A DNA stretch of 64,000 bases from contig WSYB01000003.1 in assembly GCA_009773645.1 (NCBI GenBank), positions 1-64,000 on the forward strand, written 5' to 3'. The notes under the pieces are model-generated. The model had not been told where the DNA came from and did no database searches. It saw nothing but the letters and a program-made list of their open reading frames with translations. The position numbers and the translations under genes were made by a program. The stretch comes from Geobacteraceae bacterium. Lineage in GTDB: Bacteria > Desulfobacterota > Desulfuromonadia > Geobacterales > Geobacteraceae. The first letter of the stretch is position 1. Each line of letters starts with the position of its first letter. Below, piece by piece: positions 16,563-25,984 of this stretch.

Positions 16563-17504
16563 TCAGCGCTCCCGCAGATAGCTGAGACAGCTCCACTCAG
16601 CCTCCCTGGCGGTTTCCACCAGGGTGAGGCCGTATCCGGCGAATCCTCCCATAACGAACTCCTCCTTTTCGGTCAGAATGCCGGAGAGGATCAAAATCCC
16701 GCCCGCCCGGACCCTCTGGACCAGTTCGGGTCCCAGCCTGACCAGTTCTTCGGCAAGGATATTGGCCAGCACGATGTCGAAGCTTCCCGCGACTTCCTCA
16801 AGCGGTAACGTGGCAACCGTTACATCACCCTCGATACGGTTTAACGCCAGGTTTTCCTGTGCAACAGCGACGGCTCCGGGGTCGATATCTATGGCAACTA
16901 CTCTGGTGGCGCCGAATTTTACCGCCGCTATGCTGAGTATTCCGGAGCCGGTCCCCACATCGAGTATGGTCTCCGGCTGCCGCTGTCCCGGTTTGTCGAA
17001 GGGGTGTTCAAAAAAGAATATCCGTTCCAGCGACTCCAGACAGAGTTTGGTGGTGGCGTGCGTGCCGGTGCCGAAGGCCTGGCCCGGGTCCAGCTCGATA
17101 ACGACATCACCGCTGGCAGGGGAAAACTCCTCCCATGTCGGTTTGATCACCAGCTTATGGCCTATGCGGGAGGGTTTAAAATGCCTTTTCCAGTTGTTGG
17201 CCCAGTCCTCTTCCTTTAGATAGGTGATTATGGGGGGGCGGAAGAGAAAGCCGGGAAACGACGGCCCGATTTCGGCGAGGTAAGCGGAAATTGCCGCCAC
17301 TTTTCCTTCCAGCTCCGTGCCGGCCGGGAAATAGGCCTTAACCGTTTTGGTCGGAGAATCTTCAACGGTTTCCAGTGAAAAGGTGTCGAGAGAGAGATTT
17401 TCGATGCTGACCCCGCTCCCGGAGAGTTCCACCAGAAATTCCGCCAGGGGATCGACCATGGCGGCGGGGATTTCACAGGAGACTTCAGCCCATGCAATGC
17501 TCAT
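16563..17504 (-). CDS. prmA: ribosomal protein L11 methyltransferase
   Basis: A 313-residue PrmA. The N-terminal substrate-recognition domain binds L11; the C-terminal class I SAM-dependent methyltransferase has motif I ILDVGTGSGILSIAA, motif II VVAIDIDPGAV and the catalytic NILAEEL. DPGQAFGTGTHATTKL is the PrmA signature loop. Its stop is 2-3 bp from the rsmE start, so the two rRNA/ribosome-modification genes form one leftward unit. Confidence 0.93.
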   Translation of the reverse strand: MSIAWAEVSCEIPAAMVDPLAEFLVELSGSGVSIENLSLDTFSLETVEDSPTKTVKAYFPAGTELEGKVAAISAYLAEIGPSFPGFLFRPPIITYLKEEDWANNWKRHFKPSRIGHKLVIKPTWEEFSPASGDVVIELDPGQAFGTGTHATTKLCLESLERIFFFEHPFDKPGQRQPETILDVGTGSGILSIAAVKFGATRVVAIDIDPGAVAVAQENLALNRIEGDVTVATLPLEEVAGSFDIVLANILAEELVRLGPELVQRVRAGGILILSGILTEKEEFVMGGFAGYGLTLVETAREAEWSCLSYLRER

Positions 17505-17586
17505 TATAATTCTCCAGGGTGAGGCGGTAAGTAAGCCGACCGAGGCGCTAACCTACCAGAACAAAAAGGTAAAGGCAATAAAAACC

Positions 17587-17615
17587 TTGACAAAAATGGG
17601 GCCGGTATGTATTTT
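17587..17615 (+). promoter_or_regulatory. sigma-70-type promoter for the M20 peptidase gene
   Basis: TTGACA-N17-TATTTT. The -35 is a full match, the -10 is 4 of 6. Transcription would start near 17622, leaving a very short leader to the ATG at 17636. Confidence 0.5.
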
Positions 17616-17635
17616 CATTAAAAATATTTTCTGTC

Positions 17636-18817
17636 ATGTGGGGTTGGCCGTTGGATATCGTTGCGGTAAAAAAAGCCATAGAGGGGCTGGTTGAACAGAG
17701 GCGGGATGAACTTACCGCAATTGCCCGGGAACTGTACCTCTTTCCCGAAACCGGGCTCCGGGAATACCGGGCTTCGGCACTTTTGACCGATCTGCTGGGA
17801 AAGGAAGGGTTTGCTGTGGAACGCAGCATCGCCGGGCTGGAAACCGCATTCCGTGCGGTTTATGGAACGGAAGGTCCCGGCATAGCCATCCTGGCCGAAA
17901 TGGATGCCCTTCCTGAAATGGGACACGCCTGCGGTCACAATATTATAGCAGCCGCCGCAGTCGGCGCCGCCGTTGCCCTGCGCCACTCACTTCCTCAAGG
18001 CGCGGCTCGTGTCATCGTGTTGGGGGCGCCGGCGGAGGAATTGGGGATCGGGAAGGTTGAACTGATTCGGAACGGATATTTCGAAGGGGTGGATTTTGCC
18101 ATGATGGTCCACCCTTCCTCCAAGAGGCAGGTTATCAAGAAGTATCTGGGGCTTGCCAAGCTGGGGTTCACCTTTCACGGAAGGGCCGCCCATGCGGCAG
18201 CCTATCCTGAGGAAGGGATAAACGCCCTGGATGGGGTTATTCAGACCTTTAACGGAATTAATGCGTTGCGCCAGCATCTGCGCCAGGATGTACGGGTCCA
18301 TGGCATAATCACCGAAGGGGGGATCGCCCCCAATATCATCCCGGAGAGAGCCGCATGTCACTTTTATGTCAGGGCCGACGACCTTGCGGAGGTCGAATCG
18401 GTGAAAGGCCGGGTCATTGCCTGTGCGGAAGGAGCAGCCAAGGCAGCGGGGTGCCGTCTGCAGGTTGATGAAAACGAACGGGTGCTGGCTCCCCTGAAGA
18501 TCAATTATAGCTTTTACCGACTCTATTCGGCCCAGCTCGCATACCTGGGACTCGAGGAATCAGCCGCCCCAGCCGACAAAAACAGAGGCTCTTCGGACAT
18601 CGGCAACGTTTCTCAGGTAGTGCCGACCATTCATCCCCATGTTCCCATCGGCCAGGGCATCCACATCCATTGCGAGGATTTTGCCAGAGCCACGGTTTCA
18701 GAACAGGGGAGAATGGCGGTTCTGGAGGGAGCGGTTGCTTTGGCTTTGACTGCGGCCGATCTTGCGGCCTCCCCTGGGGAACGTGAGAAAATTACGAATG
18801 AATTTAATAATTCATGA
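17636..18817 (+). CDS. M20-family metallopeptidase/amidohydrolase
   Basis: A 393-residue M20 peptidase-like protein. The metal-binding residues sit in LAEMDALPEMGHACGHN, APAEELGIGKVELI (Glu-Glu) and the MVHPSSK region, with a dimerisation domain between (FHGRAAHAA). This is closest to the M20D amidohydrolase group (aminobenzoyl-glutamate or N-acyl amino acid hydrolases). The substrate is not predictable. The start is uncertain: a TTG at 17651 has GGGG upstream and fits the promoter position better than the ATG at 17636. Confidence 0.85.
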   Translation: MWGWPLDIVAVKKAIEGLVEQRRDELTAIARELYLFPETGLREYRASALLTDLLGKEGFAVERSIAGLETAFRAVYGTEGPGIAILAEMDALPEMGHACGHNIIAAAAVGAAVALRHSLPQGAARVIVLGAPAEELGIGKVELIRNGYFEGVDFAMMVHPSSKRQVIKKYLGLAKLGFTFHGRAAHAAAYPEEGINALDGVIQTFNGINALRQHLRQDVRVHGIITEGGIAPNIIPERAACHFYVRADDLAEVESVKGRVIACAEGAAKAAGCRLQVDENERVLAPLKINYSFYRLYSAQLAYLGLEESAAPADKNRGSSDIGNVSQVVPTIHPHVPIGQGIHIHCEDFARATVSEQGRMAVLEGAVALALTAADLAASPGEREKITNEFNNS

Positions 18818-18826
18818 GAAAATTAT

Positions 18827-18854
18827 TTGCCGTGCGGGAAAAGAATGGTATATT
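18827..18854 (+). promoter_or_regulatory. possible sigma-70 promoter for the PSRP gene
   Basis: TTGCCG-N16-TATATT about 40 bases before the start codon at 18893. Confidence 0.4.
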
Positions 18855-18892
18855 AATGAACTAAGATTATAGTTTGTTGTTCAGGGGACCTG

Positions 18893-19705
18893 ATGAGCCA
18901 GCATCTCTATCTTTTTTCAGACGCGACCGGTGAAACCGTGGAACGGGTGGTACGCGCCGTCCTGTCGCAATTCAGGGATGTGGATATAAAGCTCCACCGT
19001 TCAAGCGGGCTGAGAACCCGCGCCGATGTGCTTCAAGCCATCATTGGGCCCGTAAGTCAACCGGGGCTCATCGTATACACCCTGGTGAATCCGGAACTCG
19101 CCCAATTTTTACGGAACGAGGTGGAAGCCCACGGTCTGGAAGCGGTGGATCTCATAAGTCCGCTTCTTTACAAGCTGTCCGATCTGTTTGAGATGCCCCC
19201 CCAGGAGGAACCGGGTCTTCTTCACCAGATCAGCTCCGAATACTATAAGAGGGTGGAGGCCGTTAACTTCACCGTCAAACAGGACGACGGCCAGGATCTG
19301 CGGAACCTTTACAGGGCCGACATTGTTCTGGTGGGGGTCTCCAGGACCTCCAAGACGCCCCTTTCCATTTATCTCGCCCATAAGGGCTACAAGGTAGCTA
19401 ATATCCCGCTGGTAAAGGGAATAAACCCGCCCAGGGAGCTGTTCGAGGTGGAGCCGAACAGGGTTGTGGGGCTCATCATCGAAGCTGAGAGGCTTGTGGA
19501 GCTGCGAGCAGCCAGACTTCGCCAGCTGCGTCAAAGCCCGCGGGGAAGTTACGCGGATTATGAGGAAGTGGTTGAGGAGTTGGAGGCATGTCGCCGATTT
19601 TTTAAGGATCACCCGGAATGGCAGGTTATTGATGTGACTAATAAGTCGGTGGAGGAGTCTGCTGCCGAGATATTGAAGAGGCAGAACAGCGGTTTGGCTG
19701 GTTAG
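18893..19705 (+). CDS. pyruvate,phosphate dikinase / PEP synthase regulatory protein
   Basis: A 270-residue DUF299-family protein, a bifunctional ADP-dependent kinase and Pi-dependent pyrophosphorylase that switches PPDK or PEP synthase off and on. It starts with [13 protein letters not shown] and has a P-loop-like [16 protein letters not shown], both diagnostic. It sets the direction of carbon flow at PEP/pyruvate, important for an acetate-using anaerobe. Target (PPDK or PpsA) is not in the window. AGGGGACCTG precedes the ATG. Confidence 0.92.
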   Translation: MSQHLYLFSDATGETVERVVRAVLSQFRDVDIKLHRSSGLRTRADVLQAIIGPVSQPGLIVYTLVNPELAQFLRNEVEAHGLEAVDLISPLLYKLSDLFEMPPQEEPGLLHQISSEYYKRVEAVNFTVKQDDGQDLRNLYRADIVLVGVSRTSKTPLSIYLAHKGYKVANIPLVKGINPPRELFEVEPNRVVGLIIEAERLVELRAARLRQLRQSPRGSYADYEEVVEELEACRRFFKDHPEWQVIDVTNKSVEESAAEILKRQNSGLAG

Positions 19706-19761
19706 CATCGTCCAGTCGGCAGGTTTATTGAAGACAATACATTTGTAAAGGAGCAATTGAC

Positions 19762-20436
19762 ATGAGAATTCTAGTGGTGGAAGACGAGAAAAAGGTGGCG
19801 AGTTTCATCAAACGCGGTCTTGAAGAGGAGAAGTATGAGGTCGAGACGGCCGGTGACGGTGAAGAGGGGTTGAAAATGGCCCTGGAAAAGCCGTATGATC
19901 TGATTGTCCTGGACTGGATGCTTCCCAAGAAGGATGGTCTGAGTGTTCTCAAGGAAATGCGGGGGAAAAAGAACGCGACGCCGGTGTTGATGCTTACTGC
20001 CAAAGATACGGTGGAAGACATTGTAGCCGGGCTCGAGTCCGGCTCCGACGATTATCTGACCAAACCGTTCGCCTTCGCGGAACTTCTCGCAAGGGTCAGG
20101 GCACTTCTGCGCAGGAGTGAGATGGACAGAGGCGCAGAGATCCGCTTTGCGGATCTGCGCATCGATCCGGTAACCCACAAGGTTTGGCGCAAAGACCGGG
20201 AGATAGACCTTACCGCCAAGGAATACGGGCTTCTGGAGTACTTCATGCGCAACCCGAACCAGGTGTTGACGAGGACCATGATAGCCGATCACGTATGGGA
20301 CTACACGTTCGACAGTTTTACCAACATTATCGACGTGTATGTCAACTATCTGCGTAAAAAGATCGACCGTGACGCAGACAAAAAACTCATTCATACCGTA
20401 AGGGGGGTCGGCTATATCCTCAAAGAGGAGGATTGA
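19762..20436 (+). CDS. OmpR-family response regulator
   Basis: A 224-residue regulator. The receiver domain has the acidic pair Glu-Asp (VVEDE), phospho-acceptor Asp51 (LIVLDWMLPKKDG), Thr and Lys (MLTAKD, YLTKPFAF). The C-terminal winged-helix DNA-binding domain (about 125-222) ends TVRGVGYIL. AAGGAGCAATTGAC precedes the start. The kinase gene starts 4 bp after the stop. The adjacent HtrA gene suggests an envelope-stress target (inference). Confidence 0.95.
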   Translation: MRILVVEDEKKVASFIKRGLEEEKYEVETAGDGEEGLKMALEKPYDLIVLDWMLPKKDGLSVLKEMRGKKNATPVLMLTAKDTVEDIVAGLESGSDDYLTKPFAFAELLARVRALLRRSEMDRGAEIRFADLRIDPVTHKVWRKDREIDLTAKEYGLLEYFMRNPNQVLTRTMIADHVWDYTFDSFTNIIDVYVNYLRKKIDRDADKKLIHTVRGVGYILKEED

Positions 20437-20440
20437 TTAG

Positions 20441-21859
20441 TTGATCTTCAAGTCAATCCGTTTTACTTTGACACTCTGGTACTCTGTGACGTTGGCGGTT
20501 ATCCTGGTACTATTCAGTTCATTTTTGTATCTGACCATCAGGAAACAACTGTACGCGGAGACTGAGCGGGAACTGCTCACCATAGCAGAATCCGTGGCCA
20601 GTCCCACCCTGGAGCCCTTTCGGAGCTCGGCACCTTCCGTTATGGATCAGGTTCTGGAAGACTTTATCGGTCCGAAGATCACAGGGAAGTTTGTCCAGAT
20701 ACTTGACAGCAGCGGGAAGGTTTATTCCCGTTCCAAGAACCTCAAAGAGTACACGTTTCCTCTGACCAGATCCGCCCTGCAGGGAGCCCGCCTCGGCAAG
20801 ATATCCTATGAAACCGCTAAGGCTCCGGGTCTTCACTCGATCCGGAGCATTGCCTTTCCCCTCTTTAACGAAGGGAGGCTGACCTGGGTAGTCCAGATCG
20901 GCTCTTCATTGGAGAGCGCGACCGATACCCTCGACAAGATCCTTCTGGTTTTCTACATATCCATACCTTTGTCCCTGCTCCTCCTTTGCTACGGAGGCTG
21001 GTTCCTGGCCGGCCGCGCTCTGAAGCCGGTAGACCTCATCACCAGGAGCGCCCGGAAGATCACCGCGGAAAATCTGAGCCACCGGCTGGAGGTGATCAAC
21101 CCGAAAGATGAGATCGGGCGGCTGGCTGAGACCTTTAACAGCACCCTTGCCAGATTGGAGAACTCCTTTAAAAGGACCAGACAGTTTTCCGCCGACGTTT
21201 CCCATGAGCTCCGCACACCTCTTACCATTCTGCGCGGCGAGACGGAGGTGGGTCTTAAGTGGGCAAAGGAGCCTGAAGAGTTTCGTGAACTTCTCCAAAG
21301 CAATCTGGATGAGGTTAAGAGGATGTCGGATATCATTGAATATCTCCTCGATCTCTCCAGATTGGAGGAAGGGGAGCTTCCCATGAACCTGCAGGAAGTG
21401 GATTTGCAGGAGTTGCTTCTCGATCTGATGCCGCATGCGAAACTCCTTGCCGAGAAAAGGGGAGTGACCCTCACTTTTACAGGGAACAGCCCTGTTTTTG
21501 TGAAAGGTGACCAGTTGCGGCTCAGGCAGGTTTTTCTCAACCTGCTGGATAATGCCGTGAAATATACCCAAGCTGGAGGAGAGGTCGAGCTTTCCCTGGC
21601 GAGCGACCCGGGTTACGCAAAGGTTACGGTGGCGGATACCGGACCCGGGATTCCGGCGGAGGACCTGCCGTACATCTTCGACCGCTTTTATCGTGTTGAC
21701 AAGGCCAGGAACCGCGCCCATGGAGGAACCGGTCTCGGTCTTTCCCTTGTCAAATCCCTTACCGAGGCCCATGGCGGAAAGATAGAGGTGACAAGCGAGC
21801 CGGGTAAGGGAAGTGTTTTTACCGTTTACCTCCCCCTGTCGTCCACGGAAATTCAGTGA
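20441..21859 (+). CDS. membrane sensor histidine kinase
   Basis: A 472-residue kinase. Transmembrane helix 1 (about 10-32), a periplasmic sensor of about 130 residues, helix 2 (about 166-190), HAMP, then HisKA with His255 in SADVSHELRTPL, and HATPase_c with N-box FLNLLDNAVKY, DTGPGIPAED and GGTGLGLSLVK. A TTG start at 20441 follows GAGGAGGATTGAT. It phosphorylates the regulator encoded just upstream. The domain layout resembles the CusS/heavy-metal-sensor group, but the ligand is unknown. Confidence 0.95.
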   Translation: MIFKSIRFTLTLWYSVTLAVILVLFSSFLYLTIRKQLYAETERELLTIAESVASPTLEPFRSSAPSVMDQVLEDFIGPKITGKFVQILDSSGKVYSRSKNLKEYTFPLTRSALQGARLGKISYETAKAPGLHSIRSIAFPLFNEGRLTWVVQIGSSLESATDTLDKILLVFYISIPLSLLLLCYGGWFLAGRALKPVDLITRSARKITAENLSHRLEVINPKDEIGRLAETFNSTLARLENSFKRTRQFSADVSHELRTPLTILRGETEVGLKWAKEPEEFRELLQSNLDEVKRMSDIIEYLLDLSRLEEGELPMNLQEVDLQELLLDLMPHAKLLAEKRGVTLTFTGNSPVFVKGDQLRLRQVFLNLLDNAVKYTQAGGEVELSLASDPGYAKVTVADTGPGIPAEDLPYIFDRFYRVDKARNRAHGGTGLGLSLVKSLTEAHGGKIEVTSEPGKGSVFTVYLPLSSTEIQ

Positions 21860-21893
21860 CCCCCTCCCATTGAAAGAAGACCGTTTTTACCGG

Positions 21894-21922
21894 TTGACAA
21901 CCCTCGATTCCGTTATTACATT
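21894..21922 (+). promoter_or_regulatory. sigma-70-type promoter for htrA
   Basis: TTGACA-N17-TACATT, 30 bases before the htrA start at 21952. It allows htrA expression apart from the two-component operon. Confidence 0.55.
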
Positions 21923-21951
21923 TAACAGGACTTTTTTTAACGGAGGTAGTC

Positions 21952-23352
21952 ATGCAAGGACAAACCGTACGAGTGTTGAAGCTTTTTCTGTTTGCCGTCG
22001 TAACGACATCCCTGTTGACCGGCGGCGCGTTTGCCGCTTCATTCGGGCCCGATTTTTCCGAGCTTGCGAAAAAACTGAAGCCGACGGTCGTCAACATCAG
22101 CACCGCGAAGACCATAAGGCCCCAGAAACCATTTATCCGTCGTCCTCCCAGCCCCTTCGGCGCCGACCCTTTTGAGGATTTCTTTGAACGGTTCTTTGAG
22201 AACCAGCCGCAGCGCTCCTATAAGGAAAGAAGCCTCGGGTCCGGTTTCGTCATTAATGACGAGGGATACATCCTGACCAATAACCATGTGGTGGCCGGGG
22301 CCGATGAGATCAAGGTCAAACTCTCCGACGGCCGCGAATTCAAGGGTGAAATAAAGGGGCTCGATCAAAAGCTCGACCTTGCCCTCCTCAAGATTGACGC
22401 TAAAGACCATCTCCCGGTTGCCCCCCTGGGGGACAGCGACCAGATCAAGGTGGGTGAATGGGTGATGGCGATCGGAAACCCGTTCGGCTTGGGGCAGACC
22501 GTAACCGCCGGGATTGTCAGCGCCACCGGGAGGGTCATCGGCAGCGGCCCGTACGATGACTTTATTCAGACCGACGCTTCCATCAACCCCGGCAATTCGG
22601 GAGGGCCGCTGATCAATGCCAACGGTGAGGTCATAGGGATCAATACCGCCATTGTGGCAAGTGGACAGGGGATAGGTTTTGCCATCCCGGTCAACATGGC
22701 AAAGAGCATCATCACACAGCTGAAAGAACAGGGGAAAGTGACGCGGGGATGGCTGGGGGTCCAGGTGCAGATCGTAACCCCGGAACTGGCCCGCTCTTTC
22801 GGCATGGAGGGGGAGCACGGCGCCCTTGTCGCTGAAGTCATGAAGGATGGCCCTGCCGAAAAGGCCGGGCTGAAAAACGGCGATATCATCCTTGAGTACG
22901 ACGGGAAAAAGGTCCATGAGATGAACGAGCTTCCCCGGCTGGTGGCGGCGACCCCGGTCGGGAACAAGGTCCGGGTCAAGTTCCTGAGGGAAGGAAAACA
23001 GGAAGAGGTGACGGTAGAGATCGAACGACTCAAGGATAGTGAGGGGGAGGCGCAATCGGCCGCGGTCGCGGACAAGCTGGGGATAACGGTCGGTGAATTG
23101 AACAAGGAGTTGGCGCCAAAACTGGGGCTAAAGGAGACCAAAGGGGTAGTCGTTACCGAGGTAAAACCCGGCAGTGCCGCTGAAGAAGCGGGGATTGCCA
23201 GGGGGGACATCGTCAGGGAGATTAGCGGCGCAAAGATCACGGTGATAGCGGAGTATGAAAAGGCCGTTTCTGCACTGAAAAAGGGGGACGTAATAAGGCT
23301 TCTCCTGCGCCGCGGTGACGGCTCACTCTACGTGGCGCTGAAGGTTGATTAG
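21952..23352 (+). CDS. periplasmic serine protease, HtrA/DegP (Do) family
   Basis: A 466-residue protease-chaperone. Signal peptide to about Ala28, trypsin-like domain with triad His112 (TNNHVV), Asp142 (LDLALLKI) and Ser216 (NPGNSGGPL), then two PDZ domains (about 270-355 and 375-460). This is full length for DegP/DegQ types. It degrades or refolds misfolded envelope proteins. ACGGAGGT precedes the start. It is placed right after a two-component pair with its own promoter and terminator. Confidence 0.95.
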   Translation: MQGQTVRVLKLFLFAVVTTSLLTGGAFAASFGPDFSELAKKLKPTVVNISTAKTIRPQKPFIRRPPSPFGADPFEDFFERFFENQPQRSYKERSLGSGFVINDEGYILTNNHVVAGADEIKVKLSDGREFKGEIKGLDQKLDLALLKIDAKDHLPVAPLGDSDQIKVGEWVMAIGNPFGLGQTVTAGIVSATGRVIGSGPYDDFIQTDASINPGNSGGPLINANGEVIGINTAIVASGQGIGFAIPVNMAKSIITQLKEQGKVTRGWLGVQVQIVTPELARSFGMEGEHGALVAEVMKDGPAEKAGLKNGDIILEYDGKKVHEMNELPRLVAATPVGNKVRVKFLREGKQEEVTVEIERLKDSEGEAQSAAVADKLGITVGELNKELAPKLGLKETKGVVVTEVKPGSAAEEAGIARGDIVREISGAKITVIAEYEKAVSALKKGDVIRLLLRRGDGSLYVALKVD

Positions 23353-23383
23353 GCAGATTTTGCACCAGTTGGTTTGAGACAAG

Positions 23384-23417
23384 GGCCGCTTTCCTTGATG
23401 GAAGCGGCCTGTGTTTT
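23384..23417 (+). terminator. intrinsic terminator of htrA
   Basis: GGCCGCTTTCC / GGAAGCGGCC stem with a 5-nt loop, followed by a T-rich tract. Confidence 0.85.
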
Positions 23418-23517
23418 TTGATTTCTTGTTATTCCCATTCCAGATAAGCCTCGGATGTTGCGCAGGTTTTCGGTTGAACGGAATTTACGAAACGATATGC
23501 TTAGAGGGGAGATTAGC

Positions 23518-24231
23518 TCAATCCTCGATCTCCAAAAATTGCAGCAGGCGCTCCATTGAGCTGTTCACCACCTGCTCTTCTCTGACCCCGAATAGCTCCA
23601 GCACCTTGACCGCGTCTTCGAACATGCCGACCCCCTGGGCGATATGGGCGTCGCTCCCGACCACTACCGGCGCGCCGTAGCGGGCGAGCAGAGAGGCCAG
23701 CTCTTCGCAGTTGGGCCTGCTCCCCTTCCGGCTTACGGAAAAGGAGGCGTTGTTTATTTCCAGGGCGGTCCCTGTTGCCAGAGAGGCCTTTACCACCTCT
23801 TCGTAGTGCACCGGGAAAACCGGGTTGCCGGGGTGGGAAATGGCTTTGATGAGGGGATTGGCCATTGCGTTTATTATGGCTTCGGTATTTCGGTCGGTTC
23901 CCTGATCATCAAAGTCGTACCCTTCGTGGAGGCCGGCCATGACGAAGTCGAGTTTCTGGAGGTACGGCTCCGGCAGGTCGATGCCTCCTTTCTCGGTCAT
24001 GATGTTCGCCTCGACCCCGAGGAAAATGCGCACTCCGTTTATGTGCCGCGGGATAAAACGCATGGCGCCGAAATGATAGAGATGGGGACCGCCGGGGAGG
24101 GCCGGACCGTGGTCGGTCAGGGCCATCGCGGCAAGTCCCTTCTGCGATGCCGCCAGGGCAAGTTCGTTCACGGTGGAGTAGGCATGGCCCGACGCCAAGG
24201 TATGGGTGTGCATGTCCGCGATGATGTTCAT
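23518..24231 (-). CDS. PHP-domain phosphoesterase, YcdX type
   Basis: A 237-residue PHP-domain hydrolase with the four family motifs: DMHTHTLASGHA, ALTDHG, GVEANI and SHPGNPVF, closing with VVVGSDAH. The histidines and aspartates bind a trinuclear metal centre. YcdX-type PHP proteins are phosphatases; the physiological substrate is not known. It is a single leftward gene, converging with htrA. Full family length. Confidence 0.88.
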   Translation of the reverse strand: MNIIADMHTHTLASGHAYSTVNELALAASQKGLAAMALTDHGPALPGGPHLYHFGAMRFIPRHINGVRIFLGVEANIMTEKGGIDLPEPYLQKLDFVMAGLHEGYDFDDQGTDRNTEAIINAMANPLIKAISHPGNPVFPVHYEEVVKASLATGTALEINNASFSVSRKGSRPNCEELASLLARYGAPVVVGSDAHIAQGVGMFEDAVKVLELFGVREEQVVNSSMERLLQFLEIED

Positions 24232-24327
24232 GCCGGTACTATTTCATAGGGCGGGGGAAATGTCAATGTCCCTTGCCTGCGGGTTTTAAACGGCATAGAA
24301 TATTTCGGCGGCAATTAAATATCTCAA

Positions 24328-24382
24328 TGTAGGGGCGGCGCTTGCTCCGCCCGATCGGGGCGCGGCGAGCAGCGCCCCTACA
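24328..24382. repeat. TGTAGGGGCG palindromic element, copy 1
   Basis: Terminal inverted repeats TGTAGGGGCG / CGCCCCTACA bound a 55-bp GC-rich hairpin element, 22 bp before pepA. A second element with identical ends is at 62957. The rest of the gap 24232-24404 shows nothing else. Confidence 0.8.
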
Positions 24383-24404
24383 GCTTTAATCAGGAGGTTG
24401 AACA

Positions 24405-25889
24405 ATGGAATTCAAGGTCACAATCGCAGATCCTCTGGAACACCCCTGCCGGGCCCTGGTGGTGGGATGTTTTGAAGGCGAGGTCAGGACTCCTCTGCTG
24501 AGCCGGCTGGACGAGAGTCTGGGTGGCTGCCTCACCGGTTTTTATGAGCGGCGGGAATTTACCGGCAAGCTGAACAAAACCAGGCTGGTGCATACCCTGG
24601 GGCGCCTGCCGGCAGAACAGATTCTGTTCGTTGGGCTCGGCAAACAGGATGAACTGACCAGGGACAAGGTCAGGCAGGCTGCAGGGACGGCCATGCAGTC
24701 GCTGCGCCCTTCCGGGGTAAGAAGCATCAGCACGCTTCTCCACATGACAGACGGCGGCACGAACGAAATGCTTCAGGCTGCGGTGGAAGGCGCCCTGCTG
24801 GGCGGTTATTCCTTCAATCGCTATAAAACCAAAGATGAAGACCCGACGTCCATTGAAGAGGTGACGCTGCTGTTTCCGGACACCGCCGCGGCAAGCCGGG
24901 GGGAATCGGTTGTAAACGAGGCGCAGACCCTCTGCAATGCCGCCCTGTTAGCCCGTGACCTCGTTTCCCAGCCGGCAAACGTCGCCACTCCGGCCTATCT
25001 TGCGGAAAATGCGCTGGAAATGTGCGGCAAATATGGAATCACGTGCCGCATAATGGAGCGGGACGATATGGAGCGAAATGCTATGGAGGCGCTCCTGGCC
25101 GTCGCCAAAGGGTCTCAGCAACCGCCGAAGTTTATCATCCTGGAGTACCTGCCCGCCGGAAAAGAAATAAGTCCTACGGTTCTGGTGGGAAAGGGGGTCA
25201 CATTTGATTCCGGGGGCATTTCTCTGAAACCCCGCGAAGGGATGGAGAAGATGAAAAGCGACATGGCCGGCGCTGCCGCTGTTTTGGGGACGCTGCAGGC
25301 GGTTGCGGCGCTGAAGCTCCCCCTGAATCTGGTCGGACTCATTCCGACGGCCGAAAATCTCCCGGGCGGAAATGCCTACAAGCCCGGCGACCTGATCCGC
25401 TCCATGTCGGGCCAGACCATAGAGGTTGTCAACACCGATGCCGAAGGGCGGCTCCTCCTGTGTGATGCGCTTCACTATGCGCAGAGATACGACCCTGCGG
25501 CGATCATCGACGTGGCGACGCTGACCGGTGCTTGCGTAGTTGCCTTGGGGGATGTGGTTACAGGACTGATGGGAAACGATGAAAGCTTGAAGAGCGCCAT
25601 AAAAAAGGCGGGCGATGCAAGCGGGGAAAGGGTATGGGAACTACCGCTCTGGGAGGAGTATGGGGAGATCATGAAGAGCGATATCGCGGACATGAAGAAT
25701 GCGGGAGGTCCGGGTGCGGGGACGATATCGGCAGGGGGGTTTCTCCAGCAGTTTGTCGGCAAAGTACCGTGGGTACACCTGGACATTGCCGGAACCGCCT
25801 GGGAGGAGAAGGGGAGGCCGTACCTCCCGAAGGGAGCGACCGGCGTGGGGGTGAGGCTCCTGGTTGAGTACCTGCGGGAGCTCGCGTAG
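24405..25889 (+). CDS. pepA: leucyl aminopeptidase (M17 family)
   Basis: A 494-residue cytosolic aminopeptidase. The catalytic domain has the two-metal site in VGKGVTFDSGGISLKP (Lys, Asp), the KSDMAGAAA Asp and the signature NTDAEGRLLL. M17 enzymes form hexamers and remove N-terminal Leu and other residues in peptide turnover. Some also act as DNA-binding proteins in Xer recombination or regulation; nothing here tests that. AGGAGG precedes the ATG. Confidence 0.95.
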   Translation: MEFKVTIADPLEHPCRALVVGCFEGEVRTPLLSRLDESLGGCLTGFYERREFTGKLNKTRLVHTLGRLPAEQILFVGLGKQDELTRDKVRQAAGTAMQSLRPSGVRSISTLLHMTDGGTNEMLQAAVEGALLGGYSFNRYKTKDEDPTSIEEVTLLFPDTAAASRGESVVNEAQTLCNAALLARDLVSQPANVATPAYLAENALEMCGKYGITCRIMERDDMERNAMEALLAVAKGSQQPPKFIILEYLPAGKEISPTVLVGKGVTFDSGGISLKPREGMEKMKSDMAGAAAVLGTLQAVAALKLPLNLVGLIPTAENLPGGNAYKPGDLIRSMSGQTIEVVNTDAEGRLLLCDALHYAQRYDPAAIIDVATLTGACVVALGDVVTGLMGNDESLKSAIKKAGDASGERVWELPLWEEYGEIMKSDIADMKNAGGPGAGTISAGGFLQQFVGKVPWVHLDIAGTAWEEKGRPYLPKGATGVGVRLLVEYLRELA

Positions 25890-25925
25890 GATCGATTCGG
25901 GGGCCGGCACTGCGTCGCAAAATGG

Positions 25926-25961
25926 AAAAAGGGGATGGGCCAGACGGCGCATCCCCTTTTT
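25926..25961. terminator. bidirectional terminator between pepA and atpE
   Basis: AAAAAGGGGATG ... CATCCCCTTTTT: the stem has a T run on either strand, so it serves both convergent genes. Confidence 0.9.
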
Positions 25962-25984
25962 AGTCGTTACTGGTAAAACGGTTC